From Haliangium sp963772315 (lineage in GTDB: Bacteria > Myxococcota_A > Polyangia > Haliangiales > Haliangiaceae): 64,000 nt of DNA. The notes under the pieces were generated by a model, which was given only the letters and a program-made list of their open reading frames with translations, searched no databases and was not told the DNA's origin. The translations under genes and the position numbers were made by a program. Position 1 is the first letter of the stretch. Each line of letters begins with the position of its first letter. The stretch is from contig CAVYWJ010000004.1 in assembly GCA_963772315.1 (NCBI GenBank), forward strand, positions 2,852,001-2,916,000, given 5' to 3'. Positions 49,101-64,000 of the stretch are shown here, one piece after another.

Positions 49101-51827
49101 GGGTGAGGATGCGGAGGGCCGCGGCGTGGTGCGGGTCGGTGATCTCGGACCGCTGCCCCAGGGCCTCGAAGCCAGCCTGATCCAGGGTGAGCTCGTCCAT
49201 CAGGAGGCGCTCGCGTGCGGCGATGGCCGCGGGCTCGCGCGGGAGCTCGACGCCGAGCATGGGCAAGACCGCCTGCGCGGTGGCCAGAGCCTCCTGCATA
49301 CGCCCGTGGGTGATGTGGAAGAGCATCTGGAAGTCGTACACCGTGACCTTGTCGAGGAGATCGCGGGCATGGGCCAGGATGTCGTCGGACAGGCGCTGGG
49401 CGGTGTCCAGGTCGGCGCCGAGATAGGCCACCTCGACCTTGGCCACGGCCAGATCGCGCGTGAGCTCGTAGTGCGTGGACCAGCTGCCCTCCGGCATCAG
49501 CGCCATGGCCGTGCGCAGGAAGCGGCGCGCGGTCTCGTAGGCCATGGCCTGCCGGGCCCGGCGGCCGGCGGTGAGGCAGATGCGCGCGGCCAGGAGGCGC
49601 TCGTCGAGATCGATGATGCACGCGGCGCCGAGGTCGAAGTGCTCGGCGAGCTCGAAGATGCGGCGCTCGCGTTCGTCGGGCGTGAGCGCGCGTTCGAGCA
49701 GGCGCGCGACGCGGAGGTGGGCCGCGGCCTTGCCGGCGTCGGGGATGAGCGCGTACGCGGCCTGCTGCACGCGATCGTGCGCGAAGCCGTACACGCCAGG
49801 CGGCGGGGCGGACACGCTGTCATCGAAATGATGACGGATGTCCGGTACGGGCAGGGGCTGGATGAGGCCCATCTCGACCGCGGGTACGAGATAGGCATGG
49901 AGCGCGGTCGGGGTGTCCTCGCACAGGATGGCCAGGGTGCCGAGATCGAAGGTAGTGCCCACGCAGGCGGCAATCTCGAGGGCGCCGCGGCAGAGGGCGG
50001 GCAGGCGCTGCATGCGGTCGATCATCGAGCTCGGCCACGTTGTCGGTGATGCCGAGCGCCTGGATGGCGGGGAGGTTCCAGCGCCAGCCCGACAGTGCGC
50101 GCTCGAAGACCAGCAGCTGCTCCTGGTGGAGGGTGCGCAGGAACTGGGTGACGAAGAAGGGGTTGCCCTCGGTCTTGGCCAGCACGAGGTCGGCGAGCTC
50201 GGCGCAGTCGGCGGAGCTGCGCTGGAGGGTGTCGGCGAGGAGCTGGCGCACGTGCTCGATGGCGAGTGGGAGGAGGGAGATGCGGGCGATGTCGACGTTG
50301 TCGGCGCGGAGCTGGTCGAGGGCCATGCTCAGGGGATGGGAGGTATCGACCTCGCCGTTGCGATAGGCGCCGATGATGAGGAGGTGGCTCACGTCTGGGT
50401 CGGTGAGCATGAGCTTGACCAGGCGCAGGCTGGCGGCGTCTGCCCACTGCAGGTCGTCGAGGAAGACGACCAGGGGGTGCTCTGCGCTGCAGAGGACCTC
50501 GAGAAAGCGCTGGAAGGCGCGGTTGAAGCGATTCTCGGTCTCGGTGGGGCCGAGCCGGGAGACCGGTGGCTGGGTTCCGATGAGGAAGGCGAGCTCGGGG
50601 AGTACCTCGACGAGCACCTGGCCATTCGGGCCCAGGGCCTCCCGCATCGCGAGCTGCCACGCGGAGAAGCTCTTCCTCGGGCTGGGCCAGGAGCTGGCTG
50701 ATCAGCTGGCCGAAAGCATGCGACAGGGCCGAGTAGGGGACGTTGCGGCGGTACTGATCATGCTTGCCCTCGACGAAGCGCGCGCGCGCGGCCGTGATCG
50801 AAGTGTGGAGCTCCTCGACCAGCGCGGACTTGCCGATGCCCGGGGAGCCGGCCACGAGCACGAGCTCCCGGGAGCCCGCGCTCGCGCGCTCGAAGGCCGC
50901 GTGCAGCGTGTGCATCTCGTCATCGCGGCCGTAGAGCGTGGGCGGGATCTGGAAGCGCTCGGCGTGATCGTTCTGTCCCAGGGGAAAGCGCCGGATCTCG
51001 CCGCGGGTCTGGAGCTGGCGCAGGCACTCTTGCAGGTCGTGAGCGCAGCCGCGAGCGCCCTGGTAGCGCTCCTCGGGCATCTTGGCCATGAGCTTGGCGA
51101 TGATGTCCGAGATCGCGGCCGGGATGGCGGGATCGACCTCGTGGGCCGGCGTGGGCTGGCGCGCGAGGTGGCTGTGCACGAGCTCGACGGGATCGTCGGA
51201 GGCGAACGGGAGGCGACCGGTGCAGAGCTCGTAGAGGGTGACGCCGAAGGAGTAGAAGTCGGTGCGGTAGTTGACGACGCGGTTCATGCGCCCGGTCTGC
51301 TCCGGGGACATATAGGGCAAGGTGCCCTCGCGGCTGGGCGCGTTCCAGGCCGGCTCGCCTGCGCTCTGCCAGCTCGCGCCGAAATCGGCGAGCGCCAGCG
51401 TGCCGGTGTCAGGCCGGAGCAGGATATTGGAGGGGTTGATGTCGCCGTGAATGATGCCGCGCTCATGGAGATCACCCAGGATCTCGGCGACGCGAGTCGC
51501 GAGCACGAGGATCTGGTCGAGACCGAAGCGCTGCGCGCGGTAGAGCTTGGCCAGGGACGACGCGCCGAGGTCGGCGAGCACCAGCATGGGGGCGCCCTGC
51601 AGCATCTCCATGCCCAGGACCTCGATCACGCCCGGGAGGCGCAGGCTCTCGAGCACTTCGAGCTCGCGGCGATAGCGAGCCCGCGCGGCAGGTGTGGCGG
51701 CCTCGCGCTTGAGGACCTTGAGGATCACGGGCCGCCGGTCGCGCTCACGCTCGGCGCGATACACGAGCGTGGTCGAGCTCTCGTGGAGCGGGGCCCATAT
51801 CCGATAGCCTTTTGGATCCATCTGCAT
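46143..51827 (-). CDS. trifunctional Ser/Thr kinase - ATPase - GAF sensor histidine kinase - receiver, paralogue C (three frameshifts)
   Basis: About 1893 residues if three single-base insertions are removed. Same order as A: kinase (IIHGDINPSN, DFGAS, GTLPYMSPEQTGR), ATPase (GSPGIGKS, VVFLDDLQWAD), TPR-like region, GAF, histidine kinase (NHELRTPMNG, GGSGLGLAIA) and receiver (VVLMDVQMPIMDG). Breaks: 50666-50672 (plus strand GAAGCTC for GAGCTC), 50026-50032 (CGAGCTC for GAGCTC) and 47775-47781 (GAGCCTC for GAGCTC). At each, the downstream frame continues the protein exactly as in A or D. The kinase part is close to A; the middle TPR region is the most diverged (for example LADVHREQQALLTLIERCRM). 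Confidence 0.82.
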
Positions 51828-51855
51828 GAAGCGGCTGATTGGCCGGGTGCGTCAA

Positions 51856-51950
51856 CATGGACGCTTCTGGCTCAGCCAGTATATGCAAAGATTTCAGCGA
51901 GATTGGCTATACGGATCTGGTTTCTTTGCGCCGTCTCATTTAGTGCTGCG
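51856..51950 (-). promoter_or_regulatory. conserved upstream region of paralogue C
   Basis: Counterpart of 42452-42545 before paralogue A: ATGGACGCTTCTGGCTCAGC, then TATGCAAAGATTTCAGCG, GGATCTGGTTTCTTTG and CGTCTCATTTAG. Towards the gene the strand reads TTTGCATATACTGG, where TATACT is a possible -10. No matching copy is seen in front of paralogue D. Confidence 0.4.
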
Positions 51951-51997
51951 CCCTTGTGCGGGTTGCTGTACTGCCGGCACGAGGCACCCGTCCTACT

Positions 51998-54900
51998 TCA
52001 TTCCTGCTGTAGGTCAAGCAGGCGCTTCTGGATGGGGCGCAGGAGGCCGCGCACTGCGTCGAGGCGGAGGGGCTTGCTCAGGTAATGATCCATGCCCGAT
52101 GCGGCGCAGGCGGAGACGACCTCGGTGGTGGCAGAAGCGGTGACGGCGATGATGGGGATGCGTCGGCCGGAGGGGAGCTCGCGGCGTCGGATCTCGCGGG
52201 CGGCGGTGTAGCCGTCCATGATGGGCATCTGGACGTCCATGAGGACGACGTCGAAGCGCTCGGCGTCGAGGAGGCGGAGGGCCTCTGCGCCGTTGGCCGC
52301 GACGACGCAGCGGTGTCCGTCGAGGGCGAGGAGCCGCATGGCGACGAGCTGGTTGATCTGGTTGTCCTCGGCGATGAGGATGTGGAGGCCGCTGGCGGGG
52401 GACGGGTTGGGTGTGAAGGAGGCGTCGGACGCCTGTACGTCTGCGGGCTGCCAGAGGCCGAAGTTCGCGGTGAAGGAGAAGCAGCTGCCGTGTCCGAGCT
52501 GGCTCTGGACGGAGATGGTGCCGTGCATGAGGGCGACCAGGTTGGAGGCGATGGCGAGGCCGAGGCCGGAGCCGCCGTGGGCGGCGTGGGAGATGCGGGC
52601 CTGGGTGAAGGGCTGGAAGATGGTCTGCTGCTCCTCGGGGGCGATGCCGATGCCAGTGTCGCGGACGTCGAAGTGGAGGAGGACGTGCCCGTCGGCGCGA
52701 GCGTCGGCGCGAGCGTCGGCGTTGACGTGGAGGGAGACGGAGCCGCCGGCGGGTGTGAACTTGATGGCGTTGCCAAGGAGATTGATCAGGATCTGGAGCA
52801 GGCGGTCGCGGTCGCCGACGAGATGATTGGGGACGTCGTCTGCGACGTGGAGGGAGAAGGCGAGGGCCTCGCTCTGCATGCGGAGGGACATCATGCGGAC
52901 GAGGGTGGCGAGGCAGTCGTCGAGGTCGAAGCGGATGGGCTCGAGCTCGAGCTTTCCGGCCTCGATGCGGGAAAGATCGAGGGTGTCGCGGATGATGCGC
53001 ATGAGCTGCTCTGCCGCGGTCCTGGCGGTGGAGAGGTAGTCATGCTGCTCGCCGTCGAGGGATGTGCCGAAGAGGAGCTCGATCATGCCGATGACGCCGT
53101 TCATGGGCGTGCGGAGCTCGTGATTCATGTTGGCGAGGAACTCGCTCTTGGCGCGGTTAGCGCGCTCGGCCTCGTCCTTGCTGAGCTCGAGGGTGCGGAG
53201 GAGGCGTGCGTTCTCGATGGAGATGGCGGCCTGAGCGGCGAGGAGCTGGACGAGCTCGAGACGGGCGGGGGTAAAGACCTCGGCGGCGCGGTTGTTCTCG
53301 AGGTAGATGACGCCGACCAGGGTGCCGTGGCGGGCGATGGGGGCGCACAGGAGGGAGCGGGGGCGCCGGGCGCGGACGTAGGAATCGTGGGCAAAGGGCT
53401 CGTGCTCGGCGGCGTCGCCGAGGACCAGGCTCTTGAGGGTGCGTGCGACGTAGGTGACGGCGGTGTGCGCGAGCTGCGCGTGAGCGTCGAGGGGCAGGGA
53501 GGGCAGGGCGCGACAGAGGCCGGCGTCGATGTCGCCCTCGGCCTCGATGGCGAGGGCGCCGTTCTGTACGAGCAAGAGAAAGCCGCGCTGGGCGCCGGCG
53601 TTCTCGAGGATGATCTTCATGAGCCTCGGCGAGCAGGGCGTCGAGGACGAGCTGGCTGGAGAGTGCCTGGGAGGCGCGGACGACGGACTCGAGATCGAGC
53701 ATCTGGACGCCGCCCGAGCTGGAGGCCATGGCCAGGCCGAGCGGCTCGGGGGTGTCGACGCGGAGGCGTGCGAGCCAGGGATGGCGCTCCTCGAGCCAGC
53801 GCAGCTTGGCCAGGGCGCCCCAGCGGCGGTAGGCGTGATAGGCGTCCTCGAGGTACATGCGGGCGATCTGCTCGCGTCCGAGCCCGGCGTAGAAGCGGGC
53901 CGTGCACTCGCACGCCAGGGCCTCGTCGCGCACGTGCGCCTGCTCGCGGGCGCCGGCGATGGCTGCGTCGTACTGCGCCATGGCCGCCGGGATGTCGCCG
54001 TCGACACGCAGGCGTTCTGCCTCGACCAGCGCGAGCTCGTGCGCGAAGCGCTCGGGCGCATGCTCGGCCCAGCTGCGCAGGATGGCGTGGTAGCGCTCGA
54101 CCTCGGCCCGCATGGATGGCGCCGTGGACACGTCGTCCGGCAGACAGGCCAGGAGCGATAGCAAGCAGAACAGCACCTGCTCTGCGATGAAAGGCATGCC
54201 GGCCGCGGCCGGCGCGTACGCCGCGGCCGCGAGCGCGGCCGTGCGTGCTCCGGCGTGGTCGCCAAAGAGGTGGTGCTGCATGGTCTGGCTGGTGTGGCCG
54301 AGGAAGAGCAGGAACGGACTGTTCTCGGCCTGCCACCGCGCCAGCGCGGCTTCTTGCCATGCGTCGTCGATGTGAGCCAGCGGCTCACGGGCGGGCGTGT
54401 CCGGCCGTGCGGAGGCTGCCTTGGGGCCGAGCAGGGCGTGGGACAGGCGCTCCCAGACCAGGTGATAGTCGCGGTGGAAGACCAGGCGATAGCGCTCGAT
54501 GAGCCTCGAGGAACGCACGCTGCTCGCGGTGCACGTCATCGAGCGAATCGCCTGCGAATACCCGGAGGGCGCCGCACACGATGGCCGCGTACAGCCCATA
54601 TTCCTGATCACCGCTCTGGAGCCCGAGCTGGGCCACCCGGCGGAGCGGCTCGATCGACTCGCGCAGGGGGCGCTTCCAGGGCAGGATGTACGGGTAGAAG
54701 ACGCAGCCGACCTTGACCTCCATCTCGGGCGTGGGAAAGCGCTCGAGCAGGCGCTTGGCCAGCAGGCCGAAGCGATAGCCGCGATCGATCTCCCGATACG
54801 GGCCGCACAGGAGCGCGCCGTACCAGGCATACGCCCACGCCGACAGCTCGGAGTGCCCATGGCGCTTGCAATATGCGGCCGTGGTGAGGATCAGGAGCTT

Positions 54901-57654
54901 CCAGACGGCGGGATCCGCCAGGTAGGAGGCCGAGCTGGCGCGAGTGAGGATGCGGATGGCTGCCGCGCGATACTCGTCGGTGATCGCCGGCAGCGCTTCC
55001 AGTGCCGTGAAGCCGGCCTCGTCGAGCATGAGCTCGTCGCGCAGGCCGCGCTCGTAGGCCGGGGCGGCCTCGGGATCGCGGGGCAGCTCGACGCCGAGCG
55101 CGGGGAGGACGTCCAGCGCGATCGCCAGCGCCTCGCGCATCTGGTTCTGCGCGATATGGAACAGGATCTGGAAGTCGTACACCGTGACCTTGTCGAGGAG
55201 ATCACGTGCATTGGCCAGGAGCTCCCTGGACAGACCCTGCACCGCATCGAAGTCGGCACCGAGGTACGCGACCTCGATCGTGGCCACGGCCAGATCGCGC
55301 GTGAGCTCGTAGTGCGTGGACCAGCTGCCGTCGGGCATGAGCGCCATGGCGGTGCGCAGGAAGCGGCGCGCGGCCTCGTAGGCCATGGCCTGCCGGGCCC
55401 GGCGACCGGCGGTGAAGCAGACGCGGGCGACCGTGAGCCGCTCCGGGAGTTCGTCGATGAGAGCGGCGCCGAGGTCGAAGTGCTCGGCGAGCTCGAAGAT
55501 GTGCCGCTCGCGCTCGTCGGGCGTGAGCGCGCGTTCGAGCAGGCGCGCGATGCGGAGGTGGACCGCGGCCTTGCCGGCGTCGGGGATGAGCGCGTACGCG
55601 GCCTGCTGCACGCGATCGTGCGCGAAGGCGTACACACCGAATGGGCCGGGCGCGTGGTCCTCGGGATGACGCGTGTCCGGTACGGGCAGGGGCTGGATGA
55701 GGCCCATCTCGACCGCGGGTACGAGATAGGCATGGAGCGCGGTCGGGGTGTCCTCGCACAGGATGGCCAGGGTGCCGAGATCGAAGGTAGTGCCCACGCA
55801 GGCGGCGAGCTCGAGGGCGCCGCGGCAGAGGGCGGGCAGGCGCTGCATGCGGTCGATCATGAGGTCGACCACGTTGTCGGTGATGCCGAGCGACTGGATG
55901 GCGGGGAGGTTCCAGCGCCAGCCCGGCAGGGCGCGCTCGAAGACCAGCAGCTGCTCCTGGTGGAGGGTGCGCAGGAACTGGGTGACGAAGAAGGGGTTGC
56001 CCTCGGTCTTGGCCAGCACGAGGTCGGCGAGCTCGGCGCAGTCGGCGGAGCTGCGCTGGAGGGTGTCGGCGAGGAGCTGGCGCACGTGCTCGATGGCGAG
56101 CGGGAGGAGGGAGATGCGGGCGATGTTGACGTTGTCGGCGCGGAGCTGGTCGAGGGCCATGCTCAGGGGATGGGAGGTATCGACCTCGCCGTCGCGATAG
56201 GCGCCGATGATGAGGAGGTGGCTCACGTCTGGGTCTGTGAGCATGAGCTTGACCAGGCGCAGGCTGGCGGCGTCTGCCCACTGCAGGTCGTCGAGGAAGA
56301 CGACCAGGGGGTGCTCGGGGCTGCAGAGGACCTCGAGAAAGCGCTGGAAGGCGCGGTCGAAGCGATTCTCGGTCTCGATCGGGCCGAGCCTGGGCACAGG
56401 CAGCTGGGGCCCGACCAGGAAGGCGAGCTCGGGAACCACCTCGACCAGCACCTGGCCGCTGCGGCCGAGGGCATCGCGGAGCTCGGTGCGCCAGTCCGCG
56501 AGCTCTGCCTCGGGCTCGGCGAGGAGCTGGCCAACGAGCTGGCCGAAGGCATGAGACAGCGCCGAGTAAGGGACGTTGCGGCGGTACTGATCGTACTTGC
56601 CATCGATGAAGCGCGCGCGCGCTTCCGTCAGCGGGGCGTGAAGCTCTCGGACCAGCGCTGACTTGCCGATGCCCGGAGCGCCGGTGACGAGCACGAGCTC
56701 GCATGCGCCCGCCCGCGCGCGCTCGAAGGTCGCCCGCAGCGCCTGGTGTTCCTGCGCGCGGCCGTAGAGCGTGGGCGGGATCTGGAAGCGCTCGGCGTGA
56801 TCGTTCTGGCCCAGGGGAAAGCGCCGGACTTCACCGCGGGTCTGGAGCTGGCGCAGGCACTCTTGCAGGTCGTGGACGCAGCCGCGAGCGCTCTGGTAGC
56901 GCTCCTCGGGCGTCTTGGCCATGAGCTTGGTGATGATGTCCGAGATCGCGGCCGGGATGGCGGGATCGCGCTCGTGGACCGGCACAGGCTGGCGCGCGAG
57001 GTGGCTGTGCACGAGCTCCAGCGGGTCGCTGGTGTCGAAGGGCAGGCGACCTGTGCAGAGCTCGTAGAGGGTGACGCCGAGGGCGTAGAAGTCGGTGCGG
57101 TGATCGACGGGCCGGTTCACGCGCCCGGTCTGCTCCGGGGACATGTAGGCCAGGGTTCCCTCGAGACCGAGTGGGCCCGCGTCGCCGGGCAGCCCCACGC
57201 TGGCGCCGAAATCCGCGAGCTTGAGCTCGCCCGTGGTCGGGTTGAGCAGGATGTTCGAAGGATTGATATCGCGGTGGACCAGGCCGCGCTCGTAGAGATC
57301 GCGGAGCACCTCGGCGATCCGAGACGCGAGCGAGAGCACGCGCTCGAGGCCGAAGTGCTGCTTGCGTTGCAGCCGGGCCAGGGATTCTGCGCCGAAATCC
57401 TCGAGCACGAGCATCGGCGTGCCCTGCGTCATCTCCAGGCTCAGGACCTGGAGCACCCCGGGGATGCGCAGGCTCTGCAGCACATCATGTTCGCGCCGGT
57501 AGCGCGCCAGCGCGCCGGGCGTGGAGGCCTCACGCTTGAGGAGCTTGAGCACCACCGAGCGCTGATCACGCACGCGCTCGGCGCGATACACCAGGGTCGT
57601 CGAGCTTTCGTGGAGCAAAGCCCGGATGTGATAGCCTTTGGGGTCGATGAGCAT
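51998..57654 (-). CDS. trifunctional Ser/Thr kinase - ATPase - GAF sensor histidine kinase - receiver, paralogue D (two frameshifts)
   Basis: About 1884 residues if two single-base insertions are removed. ATG at 57654 (MLIDPKGYHI) matches the starts of A and C; a GTG at 57678 would add eight residues. Kinase: VVLKLLK, VHRDINPSNILL (a canonical HRD, where A and C have HGD), DFGAS, GTLAYMSPEQTGRVNRP. ATPase: GAPGIGKS, VVFLDDLQWAD. Then TPR-like region, GAF, histidine kinase NHELRTPMNG and receiver VVLMDVQMPIMDG. Breaks at 54501-54507 and 53621-53627, both GAGCCTC for GAGCTC on the plus strand. The 3' two fifths is almost identical to C, suggesting recent duplication or gene conversion. It is first in the tandem array and divergent from the hydantoinase. 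Confidence 0.82.
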
Positions 57655-57740
57655 TACGGGCGTCGGCGTCGGCGACACCGGAGCTGTGGATTTCTCACCA
57701 CTGCAGTATATCCGCTCGACTCATCGATATGTAGCTGGCG

Positions 57741-57805
57741 GTAGCTGGGGCTGCAGCCGGCTGTAATGGGCTGCAGCTGGCTGTAATGGGCTGCAGCTGG
57801 CTGCA
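57741..57805 (+). repeat. 20-bp tandem repeat between kinase D and the hydantoinase
   Basis: CTGTAATGGGCTGCAGCTGG occurs exactly at 57761-57780 and 57781-57800. A diverged unit precedes it (GGTAGCTGGGGCTGCAGCCG) and a partial one follows. It lies in the divergent promoter region and could alter promoter spacing if the copy number changes. Confidence 0.85.
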
Positions 57806-57910
57806 GGTGCTCACGGGCGAGACTGGAAAAGATCGGAAGCAATTTTCCCATTGCGATGATGTGCCAGAGTGCGGGAGACTGCCCGCTCGCCTAGCACGAG
57901 GAGAATGCTC

Positions 57911-59347
<1,437 letters not shown>

Positions 59348-59413
59348 TCCCGTCGCCCCGTCACCAATCGGACCCTTCCATGTCCTGCGCCGGCGAGGGA
59401 CTTCCCGGGCCAC

Positions 59414-60838
<1,425 letters not shown>

Positions 60839-60955
60839 GGGCCTTGGCTCAGGGCGCCGACGGGACGGCGCGGTCGGACAGGCACAGAAACGAGGAGCAC
60901 GGTCTCTGGCTCTGGCTCTGGCGCGCTGCGGCCGAGAACACAGCGAAGAGCGGGC

Positions 60956-61342
60956 TCAGACCGAGAAGGACGAGCCGCAGCCGCAGGTCGACTTGACGTT
61001 GGGGTTGTTGAACTTGAACCCGGCGCCCTGCAGGCTCTCGACGTAATCGATCTCGGTGCCCATCAGGTACATCAGGCTCATCTCGTCGACGACGACGCTG
61101 ACGCCGTTGACGCTGAAGTTGCGATCGATCTCGGTCTTGGCATCGAAGTAGAGATCGTAGGAGAAGCCGGCACAGCCGCCACCTACCACGCGCACGCGCA
61201 GGCCCATGTCGCCTTCGATCTTCTCGGACTCGCGGATCTCGAGCACCTTGCTGGCGGCCATGTCGGTGATCTGAATGAAGTCGGCCAGAGACTGCGGCAC
61301 ATCGGCGTTGTGGGTGTGGGCTGTCTGGGTTGCTTGGGACAT
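60956..61342 (-). CDS. erpA: A-type iron-sulphur carrier (ErpA/IscA family)
   Basis: 128 residues ending in the HesB/IscA signature: a first Cys in GGGCAGFSYDL near residue 57 and the C-terminal STCGCGSSF pair that together bind or transfer an Fe-S cluster. The first 20 residues are a polar extension. AGGAG lies 7 nt before the ATG on the minus strand. It is likely to supply Fe-S enzymes such as the radical-SAM and QueG proteins. ErpA and IscA cannot be told apart with certainty from this sequence alone. Confidence 0.85.
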   Translation of the reverse strand: MSQATQTAHTHNADVPQSLADFIQITDMAASKVLEIRESEKIEGDMGLRVRVVGGGCAGFSYDLYFDAKTEIDRNFSVNGVSVVVDEMSLMYLMGTEIDYVESLQGAGFKFNNPNVKSTCGCGSSFSV

Positions 61343-61595
61343 GCGGGAACTCCTGTGGTCGCCATCAGCGATCCGTTCTCGTTGTAAGCGCCTGCCGGTT
61401 TGCTGTCAAACCAATCTGCGACCGCGCCCGGCCGCGGGGCGCTTTCTCGCCGGATAGGGAGCGGAGGGGTTCCAGGAGTTGCCTGCCCTGGGGCATGTCT
61501 CATTGTTCCCTCCGGGTTTGTGGAGCTGGTGTTTGACAGGGCCAGCGCGAGGCTTTAGGGATAATTTCCGTCAGAGCAGCCAACCCGTGACCGAT

Positions 61596-61625
61596 CTGGT
61601 TTGGCCTGGTTTGGCCTGGTTCGGC
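61596..61625 (+). repeat. 10-bp triplet repeat before the moeB-like gene
   Basis: CTGGTTTGGC occurs at 61596 and 61606 and as CTGGTTCGGC at 61616. It lies 30-60 bp before the start codon at 61655, inside the likely promoter or leader. Between 61343 and 61595 I see no gene. Confidence 0.75.
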
Positions 61626-61654
61626 CTGTCCGGTATGATCGGCGAGGAGACGCG

Positions 61655-62824
<1,170 letters not shown>

Positions 62825-62877
62825 GCCCGCGCGGGGCAACACTCCGCGAGCGGTCGAGCGGCTTGACCGCGGCAACG

Positions 62878-64000
<1,123 letters not shown>

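Overview
The window is about 70% GC, nearly every gene uses the codon style of a high-GC deltaproteobacterium, and the gene content is typical of a myxobacterium (Myxococcota, most like the Haliangium/Kofleriaceae side): many Hanks-type Ser/Thr kinases fused to ATPase and histidine-kinase modules, several lipoproteins with DUF7151 or Cys-rich DUF4215-type repeats, and conserved proteins with GLSPEERL-type motifs. The taxonomic placement is inference from gene content only.

Layout. 1-5152: an AAA-type ATPase running off the left edge and a CinA-like protein (minus strand), divergent from a pyrimidine cluster pyrC-carA plus a translationally coupled protein of unknown function. 5399-9637: a 1412-residue Ser/Thr kinase-cyclase-like-ATPase-TPR regulator. 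9757-16219: a large lipoprotein, a kynureninase-like enzyme, a lineage-specific hypothetical, a 15-residue repeat protein and queG. 16239-23911: a frameshifted lysine 2,3-aminomutase, a lipoprotein, a Nudix hydrolase overlapping nth, a lipoprotein, an S9 peptidase and an EEP-family phosphatase/nuclease.

23909-31420 is an accessory, decaying region: copies of a structured dispersed repeat (hairpin stems kept by compensatory changes), a block of 18-21 bp tandem repeats, a toxin-like pseudogene broken by two frameshifts, a methyltransferase, a cardiolipin-synthase-like PLD protein, and an M14-like pseudogene cut by one copy of the repeat. 31495-36728 holds small metabolic and unknown genes, a phosphoesterase-FHA protein split by a one-base indel, and a Cys-rich lipoprotein.

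36772-57654 is the most striking part: four tandem minus-strand paralogues (called A to D here) of a trifunctional Ser/Thr kinase / STAND-type ATPase / GAF-histidine kinase-receiver protein of about 1890 residues. B is a truncated, multiply frameshifted pseudogene. A, C and D are complete except for six single-base indels, and every one of these six falls in or next to a GAGCTC hexamer; a seventh of the same kind splits the phosphoesterase-FHA gene. This points to a motif-linked sequencing/consensus artefact or a motif-linked mutational hotspot rather than independent decay.

57911-64000 returns to housekeeping: a hydantoinase, a GlcD-type FAD oxidoreductase, an ErpA/IscA-type Fe-S carrier, a rhodanese-MoeB/ThiF protein, and another Ser/Thr kinase cut by the right edge. 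I saw no rRNA, tRNA, CRISPR array, transposase or replication origin.
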